A stretch of DNA of 64,000 bases, from NCBI GenBank assembly GCA_030737875.1, contig CM060924.1:150344197-150408196 (forward strand), read 5' to 3'. The translations under genes and the position numbers were made by a program. The stretch is from Allium sativum. Its lineage: Eukaryota; Streptophyta; Magnoliopsida; Asparagales; Amaryllidaceae. Positions 22,745 through 33,800 of this stretch are shown piece after piece; the first letter of the stretch is position 1; each line of letters starts with the position of its first letter. The notes under the pieces are model-generated. The model saw only the letters and a list, made by a program, of their open reading frames with translations. It did no database searches and was not told the origin of the DNA.

Positions 22745-24235
22745 TTTTTTATTCACATATTAAATCTGAATAAAGTCATATATATAAAAGTGGATTTTTA
22801 TCCACCTTGTAGTTGTGAACAAAAACTTAGATTTGAGAAAATATATTTTTATTTACAATTTAGTTGTAAATAAAATTATGATTATAGAAATATGACATAG
22901 AAAAAGGGACATTTCATTTTACTTAAAATTTAGTTGCAAATAAAATTATGATTATAGAAAAAGGACATTTTTAGTTTTTTAGATTAAAAAGAACAATTTT
23001 AGCGTTATTCTCTTTTGAGAGTAAAAAGGACATTTTTAGTGTAATATTATTTTTAGATTAAAAAGAACAATATTAGCGTTATTCTCTTTTGAGAATAGAA
23101 AGGACATTTTTAGTGTAATATTCGTTTAAGATTAAAAAGAATTTTTTTAGCGTTATTCTCTTTTGAGAATAAAAAGGACATTTTTAGTGTAATATTCTTT
23201 CCAGATTAAAAAGAACAATTTTAGCGTTTTTCTCTTTTGAGAATAAAAAGGACATTTTTAGTGTAATATTCTTTTTAGATTAAAAAGAACAATTTTAGCG
23301 TTATTCTCTTTTGAGAATAAAAAGGACATTTTTAGTGTAATATTCTTTTTAGATTAAAAAGAACAATTTTAGCGTTATTCTCTTTTGAGAATAAAAAGGA
23401 CATTTTTAGTGTAATATTCTGATTAGATAAAAAAAGAACAATTTTAGCGTTATTATCTTTTGAGAATAAAAAGGACATTTTTAGTGTAATATTCTTTTTA
23501 GATTAAAAAGAACAATTTTAGCGTTATTCTCTTTTGAGGATAAAAAGGATATTTTATTTACATTTAGTGTAAATATAACCTGATATAAAGAAAAAGAATA
23601 TTTTGTTTACATTTAGTGTAAATAAAACATGACATAAAGAGAAGGAACATTTTATTTATATTTAGTGTAATAAAAATATGACATAGAAAAGAATTACATT
23701 TTTGTTTGCATTTTTAGATGCAAACGAAACATAGAAAAAAAAGAATTACATTTTTGTTTGCATTTTTAGATACAAATATAATATACAAAAACAATTACAT
23801 ATTTTGTTTGCATTTTTAGATGCAAATATAACATAGAAAAAGAATTACATATTTTGTTTGCATTTTTAGATGCAAATAAAACATAGTAAAAGAATTATAC
23901 TTTTTATTTGCCTTTTTAGATGCAAATAAACCATAGAAAGGAATTATTCTTTTTATTTGGAAATTAGTTGCAAATAAAAGACATGAATATGTAAAGTACA
24001 TTTTTGTTCACTTTTTTTAGATGTAAATAAAAACATGAATTGGAAAAGTGAAATTTTATTTACATTTTAGATGTAAATAAAAACATAGAAATAAAAAGTA
24101 CATTTTATTTATATTTTAGATATAAATAAAAGCAGAGAAATTAAAAGTGATATTTTTTATCGCCATTTTAGATGCGATAAAAAGAGTAGAAATTAAAAGT
24201 GATATTTTTATCTCATTTAAGATACGATAAAAAGA
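22745..24235. repeat. Palindromic stem-loop series in the 5' LTR of D
   Basis: Around twenty short palindromes. Clear ones are TTTTATTTACAA / TTGTAAATAAAA (22847-22875), GTTTGCAT / ATGCAAAC (23704-23725), TTTTATTTACAT / ATGTAAATAAAA (24054-24082), TTTTATTTATAT / ATATAAATAAAA (24103-24131) and TTTTTATCGC / GCGATAAAAA (24154-24183). The loop is mostly TTTAG. The arms change from unit to unit, but both sides change together. Confidence 0.85.
22979..23560. repeat. 74-bp tandem array in the 5' LTR of D (about 8 copies)
   Basis: Each unit contains agaacaattttagcgttatt, then TTATTCTC / GAGAATAA around TTTT, then ggacatttttagtgtaatattc. Eight copies are recognisable from their 'agcgtt' words at about 73-75-bp spacing. 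The 3' LTR has about five. Confidence 0.85.
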
Positions 24236-26027
24236 ATGGATTTTTATAGTTGAAATCGCCAAATGATTTATATTTATATTATATTAATACAAATACAAAT
24301 AGCGATAAATCATTATAAATAAATATTAACGATATGAAATGATTTAAATGATAATTATGCTAGAATTATTTGAAAAGACCGAGTTCAACTCATTTCAAAT
24401 AATTACTCGACGATTAAATCGAAGATATAGAAGACGACAATTGAAGACCGACGATCTTCACATCGAATGGATGGCGACTGATGCCTTCGACTGACTTGCT
24501 CCCAAGAAAGAGTTAAAAGTGGTAGTTGTCCGGACATACGTGTGGATTGTCCGGATAAGCTAGAACCTCTCAGGTGTCTCCGGTTTCGTTCAGACCAAGA
24601 ACGGACTTGTAAATGTATGCGTGTCTGACGTTGGAATTCATTTCATGTATTTAAATTGATTTTTATTAATGTATATCTGTTTGGTGGTGGAGAATTTATT
24701 CTCTGCTCAACACCCTGGTATATATTAATAGTTATCGATTGCATGGCGTGAATTGTCAATGTGGCACGCCAAGATGCAGATGATCAAGGCTTTTGTTGAA
24801 AAGCAGGGCCTTGTGGTTGATGATCAAAGCATAGCCTCTGTAGGCGTAGCCTTGAGTATAACGTGACTTCGCGAGCCTCAAACCCCGGTATGAGTCAAAA
24901 ACGGGATTAGGACTAGATGGAGTGCACACGTTTCTTTCTAGCTAGAGTGATGTCAGCGATCTACCAGCCCTGACATTTTTACTTATGTGGATGATAGATT
25001 TGGAGGAACCTCGGATTTATAGGTTGTTAGTGGCCATATTATAGGTTCAAAGGAACCGGGAAACGTGTGTTCAGGCATAATTAATCCACTTTCGACAGGT
25101 GTGGACCGGCCCTGAAGATCCAAAGGTTCGCCAGCGTCTGGGCCCTGAGCCATTTGCTAGAGTGTCTCGAATCGGAGAGGACGATCCCTAGCCTCGATTT
25201 CATGATGGAAACCAAACCTCCAATACGACATTGCCATTTTGATTGTAAACTTATATATATGGCGACATAGTAGGATGGGGTTATGCCGTATAGGATTGAT
25301 ATATTTACTTTGAAGTATGTTAATACTGCTTAGACACTAATAATAATATTAAAATACTATTTTATACATATTAAGCATATTTGATCATTATAAGGTAAAA
25401 CTCTATCCTTCGGTTTGTGTTGCATTGTGTGATGGCACTTGAGTCTTATAATGATTTCATTTTTCAAAAGACATTGCATTATTTTGTATCAAATTTATTT
25501 AATAATGCACTGGCAATCCAATGGAGTAAACCTGTTCCTCATTAGCGGCGTGGTCCTATGATTCACCATATTATTAATTAGTATAGAAAGATTTCTCATA
25601 CCAGTCCCATGACTGACTCGTAGTTTGTTTCACCTTGCAAACTCGGGTGCCCTCTTTTTCACACGGGCAGCCCAGTAACAGGTTCAGGTCATAATTGAGG
25701 AGTGTGCTGGATTGGAGATGCTGGAGAAGAAGACGAAGACCTCTCTTTTATCTTTATTTCTGCTTTAGAAACTTTATTCCATCTTTTTATTTTGATGTAC
25801 GTTTTGGAGTTGAGACTTATTTCCTTTTATTCAGACTTTCTATTTTGCTAAGTTGTATCCTGTAACTATGTACTCTGTTGTTCAGTTGCTGTGATGTTTA
25901 TGACATTATCTTTCCGCTACAATAATTATGTTATGATATTACCTAAGATCTGTTATTGTTGTAAATATGTTGTATTCCAAATGATTATCCTTGCTTTCGA
26001 ACCACAGAAGTTTGGGGTTATCACAGT

Positions 26028-26039
26028 TGGTATCAGAGC
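26028..26039 (+). other. Primer-binding site of element D
   Basis: TGGTATCAGAGC, exact plant initiator-Met tRNA complement, two bases after the 5' LTR. Confidence 0.9.
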
Positions 26040-26289
26040 TTAAGGTTAACCTTAGCTTCGGAATATAACATATTTAGAACAATTTGTCTAGATAGAATCA
26101 ACATTATTCTAAGGTGAGTAGCTCATTAGAGATAGGACTAGTAATGTCCTAGAATGAGCACAGCAGAACAACACATATTTATCAGTCATTACATCATCAT
26201 CTTTCCATTTTTTCCTTATCTTATCTTTCCATAAAAATTTTCATTTCTGTTGGTCTGACTCTTTCCTTGATGGTACAAACTAATTGAAA

Positions 26290-27290
26290 ATGAGCATCGG
26301 AACAAGAAATAGAGGTGGAGCCCGAGGCGGAGCCCGAGGCGAAGCCCGAGGCAGAGGAGGAGGCAGAGGGCCAGCTAGAGATGAGACCATGCATGAGCAG
26401 CCCGACCCCGTGGTCATACCACCACCTCCACCCCTACAACCCTTCGACTTGGAGAGAATGTCTAAGAAATTCAAAAAGTTAGGGGGCGTACCTTTCACTG
26501 GGCGAGAGTCTACGATTGAGGCAGAGTCATGACTGAAGAACTGTGAGAAGATCTTTGAAGGCTTGGAACTGGAGGATCATCGTAAGCGCTTTCTGGCAGT
26601 ATGGCAATTTAAAGATGAAGCTGAACACTGGTGGGACACGGTCAAGATTTGCAATGATGTGGCCAACATGTCTTGGGCCAAATTTAAAGAACTCTTCAAT
26701 GACAAGTATGTTCCTACACAAGCAAGGGAGCGTCTTCGCGAGCAATTCGTCAACTTACAGCAAGGGAGTATGTCTGTTTTTGATTATGTGAGAAAGTTTG
26801 ATGAGCTATCACGTTATGCTCCTGGATTGATTCAATATCTAGTCGAGAAGAATAAAAGATTTATCAAGGGCCTTTCAAAAAAATACTTGGATAGAGTCAC
26901 CGCTCATATCAAGTTCTCATTCAACGAAGTAATTGAGATGGCATGCCGCAACGAAGAGAATGACGCGGCTGCCCAACAAGATAGAGCGAAAAATCAGAAC
27001 AACACCAAGAAGGATCAGGCGGACAGAAAACCAGAGGCAAGCAATTCTTCTGCTGCCAAGCCGCAAGGGAAGAAGAGGGATAGTACCAAGGTGACATGCT
27101 ATAATTGCAACAAGCCTGGGAATTTTGATTACAAGTGTAAAGCTCCTAAAAGGCTCAAGAGGAATGAAGCTGGACCTAGCCAGAATCATGGCCAGAATCC
27201 TCAGAATCGTGGCTCGAATTCTCGTGACTCCAGGGAATGCTTTAACTGCCATAGGTCAGGGCATATTGTCAAGAATTGTGCTGTAGGGAG
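26290..27290 (+). pseudogene. Element D gag (nucleocapsid-capsid), one nonsense codon
   Basis: Gag packages element RNA into cytoplasmic particles. ATG at 26290 is followed by an Arg-Gly-rich head (repeated GGARGEARG-like), a proline run, and then FKKLGGVPFTGRES. A TGA at 26530-26532 sits where the family has Trp (TGG to TGA); the same frame then continues to about 27290 through the capsid-type region ending AEHWWDTVKI and beyond. Two zinc knuckles end it: CYNCNKPGNFDYKC, where the expected His is Asn, and an intact CFNCHRSGHIVKNC. Just after the second knuckle the coding frame changes by one base step into protease. Not functional as it stands. Confidence 0.88.
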
Positions 27291-27755
27291 GAAACGGAGG
27301 TGGCACATGTTTACGAGGGAGCGGCTGCACCAGCTTCTACTGAAGGAGAAGGTAAACCCGATGTCTTAGGAGGTACTCTTAATATTAAGAACATTCCTAT
27401 TACTTTCTTATTTGATACTGGTGCAACACAAAGTTTTATCTCTAATGTCGCAATCACAAAGTTAAAACTTAAACCAAGAAAGCTTAAAGAATTGATTAGA
27501 GCTCATAGTCCAATAGGCGGTTCTCTTATCCTCGATCAGTACTGTAGAGTGTCGATCTCCTACTCTTGCTACAAATTACCTATAAATTTGATTGTCATGA
27601 GTTTCTATGGATATGATATTATTCTCGGGATAGATTGGTTATCAAGGCATGAGGCTGAAGTCAAATGTGCCAAGAGAATTGTCGAAGTTAAAACTAAACT
27701 CGGTGATGTATGTATCCCATGCCACGGCTCAGCCACCGACAGGAAGGAATTTTAG
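27276..27755 (+). pseudogene. Element D protease
   Basis: The aspartic protease cleaves Gag-Pol. The frame contains the active-site block FLFDTGATQSFIS (DTG near 27414) and the flap-end motif IILGIDWLSRH near 27629. It is in a different frame from gag, so a frameshift lies around 27275-27290. It ends at TAG 27753-27755, but the same frame continues into the RT without gap, so this stop is a mutation inside one Pol frame rather than a natural end. Confidence 0.88.
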
Positions 27756-28812
27756 TCTTCTTTAGAGGTCACTCCTACTTCTATTGAGGATATCCCTGTC
27801 GTCAGAGATTATGGTGATGTATTCAAAGAAGTTGAGGGCTTACCTCCACATAGAGAAATCAACTTCAGAATTGACTTAGCTCCGAATGCAAGGCTTGTCG
27901 TACATCCTATTCGGAGAATGTCGCCAAAAGAAAAGGAAGAGCTGAGAAACCAAACAAAGCAGCTTTTGTGGAAGGGTCTAATCAGGCCTAGCTTCTCAGA
28001 ATGGGGCGCAGCAGTAGTGTTCATCCCAAAATCAGATGGTACCCTCAGGCTATGTGTAGACTACCACGATCTCAATAAGCAAATGCTGAAAAATAAATAT
28101 CCCCTGCCACGTATTGATGACCTGCTTGACCGCTTGCATTGAGCACGAGTATTCTCGAGGATGGGCCTAGCTACAGGCGTTCATTAACTTCACATTGCAA
28201 AAGAGTGTGTGCCTTTAACTGCTTTCAGAGGACCGGATATATCTTATGAATGGCCAGTAATGCCCTTCGGTCTATGTAATGCTCCAACATACTTTGTTGA
28301 TCTGATGAATAGAGTATTCCGAGATGTTTTAAATAAATTCGTGCTCGTGTTCATCGATGACATCCTCATCTTTTCTAAAACCACCGCTGAGCACGAAAAG
28401 CCTCTGAAAGAAGTCTTGGAGATTTTGCGAAGAAATGTGCTGAAAGCCAAATTCTCCAAATGCATATTCTGGCAAGAAGAGGTGAAATTCCTTGACCACG
28501 TTGTATCTAAGGAAGGCATTTCAGTTGATCCAGGAAAGATCTCAGCCATCCAAGACTGGAAACAGCCTCGAACTTCCACAGAAGTCAGAAGTTTCTTAGG
28601 ACTAGCTGGCTATTATCGAAAATTCATCAAGGATTTTTCGAGGTTATCTTGTCCATTGACTAAGCTAACTAAGAAGCATACAAAGTTCATTTGGACACCC
28701 GAATGCAAGGAGACTTTCCAAGAGCAGAAAAGAAGGTTGACCACTGCTCCAGTGTTGACCATTATTGATGGCAATGCGGATTTGAAAGTCTGGACAGACG
28801 CTTCTAAAGAAG
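27756..28812 (+). pseudogene. Element D reverse transcriptase
   Basis: Pol continues in frame: [15 protein letters not shown], then the [17 protein letters not shown] block, [12 protein letters not shown], and the catalytic [10 protein letters not shown] at about 28350-28379, then [16 protein letters not shown]. Stops interrupt at 28140-28142 (TGA, where relatives have Gly) and 28185-28187 (TAA for Gln). The first catalytic region is changed to SRMGLATGVH, with Gly where RT needs Asp (family: LDLATGYH). The frame then reaches the start of RNase H ([10 protein letters not shown]), where a 95-bp segment interrupts it. Confidence 0.9.
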
Positions 28813-28907
28813 GTCATTCTTTTCATCTAAATAAACATGTCAGAGATAACATTTTCTTTTTAAATGTCAAATCTAATTTTTAACATGTTATCCTTTATCT
28901 ATTTAAG
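28813..28907 (+). other. 95-bp intron-like insertion in the RNase H of D
   Basis: Begins GTCATTC and ends CTATTTAAG, AT-rich with a pyrimidine-rich end (atcctttatctatttaag) and a possible branch site (ctaat near 28872). Removing exactly these bases joins the codons of TDASKEG to GIGAVLMQ without loss and restores the frame (phase 1). aaggt occurs at both junctions (28810-28814, 28905-28909), so it may also be a small insertion with a 5-bp duplication. G and E have no such segment at this place. Confidence 0.7.
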
Positions 28908-29301
28908 GTATTGGTGCGGTGCTGATGCAAAGAGACAAAGTAGTCGCATATGCTAGTCGCCAATTAAAACCGCATGAGAAGAATTACGCCACTCATGATC
29001 ATGAGCTAATGGCCATCGTATTTTCTCTAAAGATATGGAGGCACTATCTCTTGGGCGAGAAGTTCGAACTGTATACTGATCATAAATCTTTGAAGCATCT
29101 ATTTACCAAAGAGATTTGAACTTGAGGCAGCAATGTTGGGTCGAATTTCTTACAGCCTATGACCTGGATATCTTATATACACCAGGAAAAGCCAACGTTG
29201 TAGCCGATGCGCTCAGTAGGAAGAATGCAGACAGCGTCAATCTTATCCTCGCCAATCTCATTATCACTCCTACTCTGATGGATAAAATCTCCGCTCTCTA
29301 G
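28908..29301 (+). pseudogene. Element D RNase H and linker
   Basis: Continues as [55 protein letters not shown]. Near 29110-29120 the frame changes (aaagagatttgaac, where relatives encode KELNLRQQ). It continues as NLRQQ...[16 protein letters not shown] and stops at 29299-29301 (TAG, probably from CAG). This domain degrades the RNA strand of the RNA-DNA hybrid. Confidence 0.88.
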
Positions 29302-30300
29302 AAAAATGATAAACTTATCCAGATGATTAGTGAGCGAGTTCGAAGGGGCGAAGCTTCAAGCTTCCAAATTGACGATAAAGGGACTCTTAGATTGCAAGGG
29401 CAGATTTGTGTGCCAGATATTGCCGAGCTAAAAAGAGAAGTTATGGATGAAAGCCACAAATCTAAACTCAGTATTCATCCAGGGGTAAGCAAGATGTATA
29501 AAGATCTTAAGCGCACCTTTTGGTGGAAGGCGATGAAGAGAGACATTTCTATTTATGTGGCTAGATGTCCCACTTGTTAGCAAGTCAAGAGCGACCAGCA
29601 GAAGCCGGCAGAATTGTTGAAACCGCTAGATGTTCCAAGTTGGAAATGGGACGAGATTTCTATGGACTTTATTGATGGCTTGCCCCGAAGCAAAAAAGGG
29701 AATGACAGTATATGGGTAATTGTAGATCGCTTAACAAAGTCTGCCCATTTCATCCCTATCAGGTCCAATAGAACAGCTTGAAGTTTGGCGTAGCTTTATT
29801 TTAAAGAGATAGTCAGACTGCATGGAGTTCCCAAAAGCATTATTAGTGATCGGGATCCAATATTTACTAGCAAATTCTGGGAAGCCTTCCAAGAAGAGCT
29901 TGGGACAAAGTTGAATCTGAGCACTGCTTATCACCCTCAAACGGATGGCCAGACTAAGAGGGTAAACCGCATTTTAGAAGACTTGTTGCGAGCGTGCATT
30001 CTTGATTATGGCGGTTCATGGGAGGATCACTTACACTTGGTGGAGTTCTCTTATAATAACAGCTACCAAGCGAGCTTGCAGATGTCACCGTTCGAATTAT
30101 TATATGGCAGGCCATGCAGATCTCCGGCATGTTGGGTGGAGCCAGGCGATCGATTAGTCTTGGGCCCCGACGTGGTTCGTGAAGCATCGGATAAGGTTGA
30201 TTTGATTAAGAAGCGCCTATTGACTGCTTAGAGCTGACAGGAGAGCTATGCAGACAAGCGAAGAAGAGATTTAGTATTCTCTGTTGGTGACTATGTTTAC
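29302..30300 (+). pseudogene. Element D integrase
   Basis: Integrase inserts the element DNA into the chromosome. All parts are legible in one frame: zinc finger (SHKSKLSIHPGVSKMY...YVARCPTC, near 29450-29577), core with SMDFIDGLP (first Asp near 29662) and ISDRDPIF (second Asp near 29845), then [13 protein letters not shown] near 29927. The third catalytic residue, Glu in GQTER of relatives, is Lys here (GAG to AAG). Stops are at 29578-29580 (TAG), 29779-29781 (TGA), 29791-29793 (TAG), 30229-30231 (TAG) and 30235-30237 (TGA). At the other places Gln, Trp or Arg codons are expected. Inactive. Confidence 0.9.
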
Positions 30301-30720
30301 TTGAGGGTTTATCAATTGAGAGGCGTGATTCGTTTTGGGAAGACTGCAAAGTTGGCACCGAGATTCATTGGTCCATTTCCTATTCTCGAAAGGATTGGTA
30401 CCCTCGCTTATCGAGTGCAGTTGCCTGACTGGTTGCCTGGGGTGCATGATGTATTTCATGTGTCTCAACTCCGCAAACATGTTCATGACCCAGACTCAGT
30501 TGTGGAGGAAGCAGCACAAAAAGATTTGGAGATTTCACCAAGCTTAGCAGTAAGCAGGGACCCGGTAAAAATCGTTGGTAAAGAAACCCGAGTGTTGAGG
30601 AACAAGAGGATCCACCTAGTCAAGTTGCAATGGATTGAGGATTCTAGAGACTGTACTTAGGAGACGGAGGACAGCATCAAAAAGGCTTACCCCAAGTGCA
30701 GAGTGGACATTTCCGAGTAA
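30301..30720 (+). pseudogene. Element D integrase C-terminal GPY/F module and chromodomain
   Basis: FIGPFPILERIGTLAYRVQLP (slightly trimmed) gives the GPY/F module, then VHDVFHVSQLRKH. LRNKRIHLVKLQWIEDS, then CT, a TAG (30658-30660) for Trp, and ETEDSIKKAYPK give a chromodomain of the chromovirus type. The end of Pol is near 30720. Chromodomains are thought to steer insertion toward particular chromatin. Confidence 0.85.
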
Positions 30721-30783
30721 CTCTTGTGTTAAGGTACATTTATAATAATTTACATTTTCCGTTTTGTTTCCTACTTTTATTTC

Positions 30784-30817
30784 CTTTTCGGGGACGAAAA
30801 GCTTTAAGTGGGGGAGA
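30784..30817 (+). other. Element D pre-PPT stem-loop and polypurine tract
   Basis: CTTTTCG (30784-30790) pairs with CGAAAAG (30795-30801) around a GGGA loop. The PPT aagtgggggaga (30806-30817) follows, one base before the LTR. The stem differs from that of E/C/B, but both arms changed together. Confidence 0.85.
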
Positions 30818-30818
30818 T

Positions 30819-33800
30819 TGTAACAACCCGGAAAATCAGAACCAATTTAAAATTTTTATTTTAAATAATTTGGTTGGAAAATGTGCCAGAAATTAAAATT
30901 TTCATTTTTAAATAATATTAAAGCCAGTGAAAATAGTCAATTTTCAAACGACCTCTGTTTTCGACGAAGCCACTTTTGTTGGAACCAGAATGTCAAATTA
31001 TTGCTAGGTTTCAATTTTTAGAATTTTTCGAATTAATATGTGAGCGTGGCGAAGAAAAATGTGTTTTTGTTCAATTCAGTCAAATTTAATCGATTGAAAA
31101 ATAGCCATTTTTCAGACGGTCTCAGAATTCGACGAAATTAATCTTGCTAGGACCGTATCGTCATAACAAAGTCAATTTTTTTTTTGGATTTTTCTGAATC
31201 CGTATGTGGCCTCGGTGAATTTATTTATGCGAACGAATTAATTTAATAAAGGATTTAATTATTAAATTAAATAATTCAGGCCACCGACAGCCGTTTGGGA
31301 TGACGGTACCTGGCCCGTTGGATCAGGAACATGGGCTATTGGGTAGGGGCACCTTCGGTTGGACTAAAATTGGAAATGTTAAAAAGTTATGGATTTAATT
31401 TCAAAATTACATTTTAATATTATAAATATTGGAAAAATAAAACCCTAATCTACTATTCATCATGACCAAGCCGCCGCCCCTCTTTGAAAACAATGGCGGA
31501 AAACGCTCCATACTACCTCCTCTAAATCCTCCTCTATCTCCACGATTCAGACCCCAATACTCATACCACCTCGAAGTCCTTCGAACCCTCTTTCAATCCA
31601 TACGGACCTCAACCCGAGCCATCACCTGAAACCCGAGAACCGGCGCCGTGAACCCAGCCACTTTCGAGCGCCGCCCCGACCTCCCTGCACCACCGAACCA
31701 CCTCCCACCTCCGGCGAACACGCGCCACATCACCCTCTTTGACGTGCCGTCTTCCGATCAACCTCCAGTGCCTCGTACAGCGAGCAAAAGTGAACCCTAG
31801 GCTCTAAACAGTAGTGAAATACGGCGGCCTCATCTAAATTGGGGAAGAAAGGTGAAATTCCTTAATTAATTAATTAATTAATATAAATTATTATCTAACA
31901 AATTAAATCATAACTTATTGACATGAACTCAGAATCTGACGATTTCAGGACCGTCGGGATCGTAATTCAAAGAGTTATTTTTCTAGACAAATTAGAATCA
32001 ATTCCGAGCAAGTCAAATTTTGGTCAAATTCAAAGCGGATCAATACTTCTGTGAGATTTCTAATTTTTAATAATTAAATAATTTTATTATTTTCCTTGAT
32101 TGTTTGAATCACTGTATGTACGTAAATAATGTAGATCTGCGATGTGGTAATTTAGAATTTATTCATTGTTTGTGTGATATTCTGATTTGTAGATCTACAT
32201 GGTTATTAAATTTTAGTCATCGTTAGAATTCAGATCTGAAATTTCATTTTATTTCAAATCTAGTGATGATGAACAAAATTATATTTTTTTATTCACATAT
32301 TAAATGTGAATAAAGTCATATATTTAAAAGTGGATTTTTATCGACCTTGTAGTTGTGAATAAAAACTTAGATTTGAGAAAATATATTTTTATTTACAATT
32401 TAGTTGTAAATAAAATTATGATTATAGAAATATGACATAGAAAAAGGGACATTTCTTTTTATTTACAATTTAGTTGTAAATAAAATTATGATTATAGAAA
32501 AAGGACATTTTTAGTGTAATCTTCTTTTTAGATTAAAAAGAACAATTTTAGTGTTATTCTCTTTTGAGAATAAAAAGGACATTTTTAGTGTAATATTCTT
32601 TTTAGATTAAAAAGAACAATTTTAGCGTTATTCTCTTTTGAGAATAAAAAGGACATTTTTAGTGTAATATTCTTTTTAGACTAAAAAGAAATATTTTAGC
32701 GTTATTCTCTTTTGAGAATAAAAAGGACATTTTTAGTGTAATATTCTTTTTAGATTAAAAAGTACAATTTTAGCGTTATTCTCTTTTGAGAATAAAAAGG
32801 ACATTTTTAGTGTAATATTCTTTTTAGATTAAAAAGAACAATTTTAGCGTTTTTCTCTTTTGAGGATAAAAAGAGCATTTTATTTACATTTAGTGTAAAT
32901 ACAACCTGATATAAAGAAAAAGAATATTTTATTTACATTTAGTGTAAATAAAACATGACATAAAGAAAAGGGACATTTTATTTATAATTAGTGTAAATAA
33001 AAATTTGACATAGAAAAAATTACATTTTTGTTTGCCTTTTTAGATGCAAACGAAACATAGAAAAAAAAGAATTACATTTTTGTTTGCATTTTAAATGCAA
33101 ATATAACATAGAAAAACAATTACATATTTTGTTTGCATTTTTAGATGCAAATATAACATAGAAAAAGAATTACATATTTTGTTTGCATTTTTAGATGCAA
33201 ATAAAACATAGAAAAAGAATTATACTTTTTATTTGCATTTTTAAATGCAAATAAACCATAGAAAGGCATTATACTTTTTATTTGCAAATTAGTTGCAAAT
33301 AACAGACATGAATACGTAAAGTACATTTTTATTCACTTTTTTTAGATGTAAATTAAAACATGAATTGGAAAAGTGAAATTTTATTCACATTTTAGATGTA
33401 AATAAAAACATAGAAATAAAAAGTACATTTTATTTATATTTTAGATGTAAATAAAAGCAGGGAAATTAAAAGTGATATTTTTTATCGTCATTTTAGATGC
33501 GATAAAAAGAGTAGAAATTAAAAGTAATATTTTTATCTTCATTTTAGATACGATAAAAAGAATGGATTTTTATAGTTGAAATCGCCAAATGATTTATATT
33601 TATATTATATAAATATAAATATAAAATTAAACGAAACGCGCACGGCAGTTCGCGTTTCGACAATCGTAACTTTAAACGATTATACCGAAAGATCCGACCG
33701 TCGGATTTTCCCAAAACTAGAACCGTTAGGACCGCTTTGGGAAAAGATTTCCAACGATATAAATTTCGTCAAAATCCAACGTACAGATTTCAAGATATGT

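Larger units (their letters stand above)
21274..26025 (+). repeat. 5' LTR of element D
   Basis: TGTAACAATCCGG...GGGTTATCACA. Parts in order: U3; TATAAATA at 21878-21885; a C-rich stretch (about 21930-22260); a long run of palindromic repeats (22745-24235); and the conserved module gtccggacatacgtg...gtctccggtttcgttcagacc (24526-24600). A 63-codon proline/arginine-rich frame at 22059 is not maintained in the 3' LTR and is not called as a gene. Confidence 0.92.

Noticed and set aside
22979..23560. Regular palindromic repeats resembling a CRISPR array
   Set aside because: Units are contiguous 74-bp tandem repeats without unique spacers, duplicated in the partner LTR of a plant retrotransposon.
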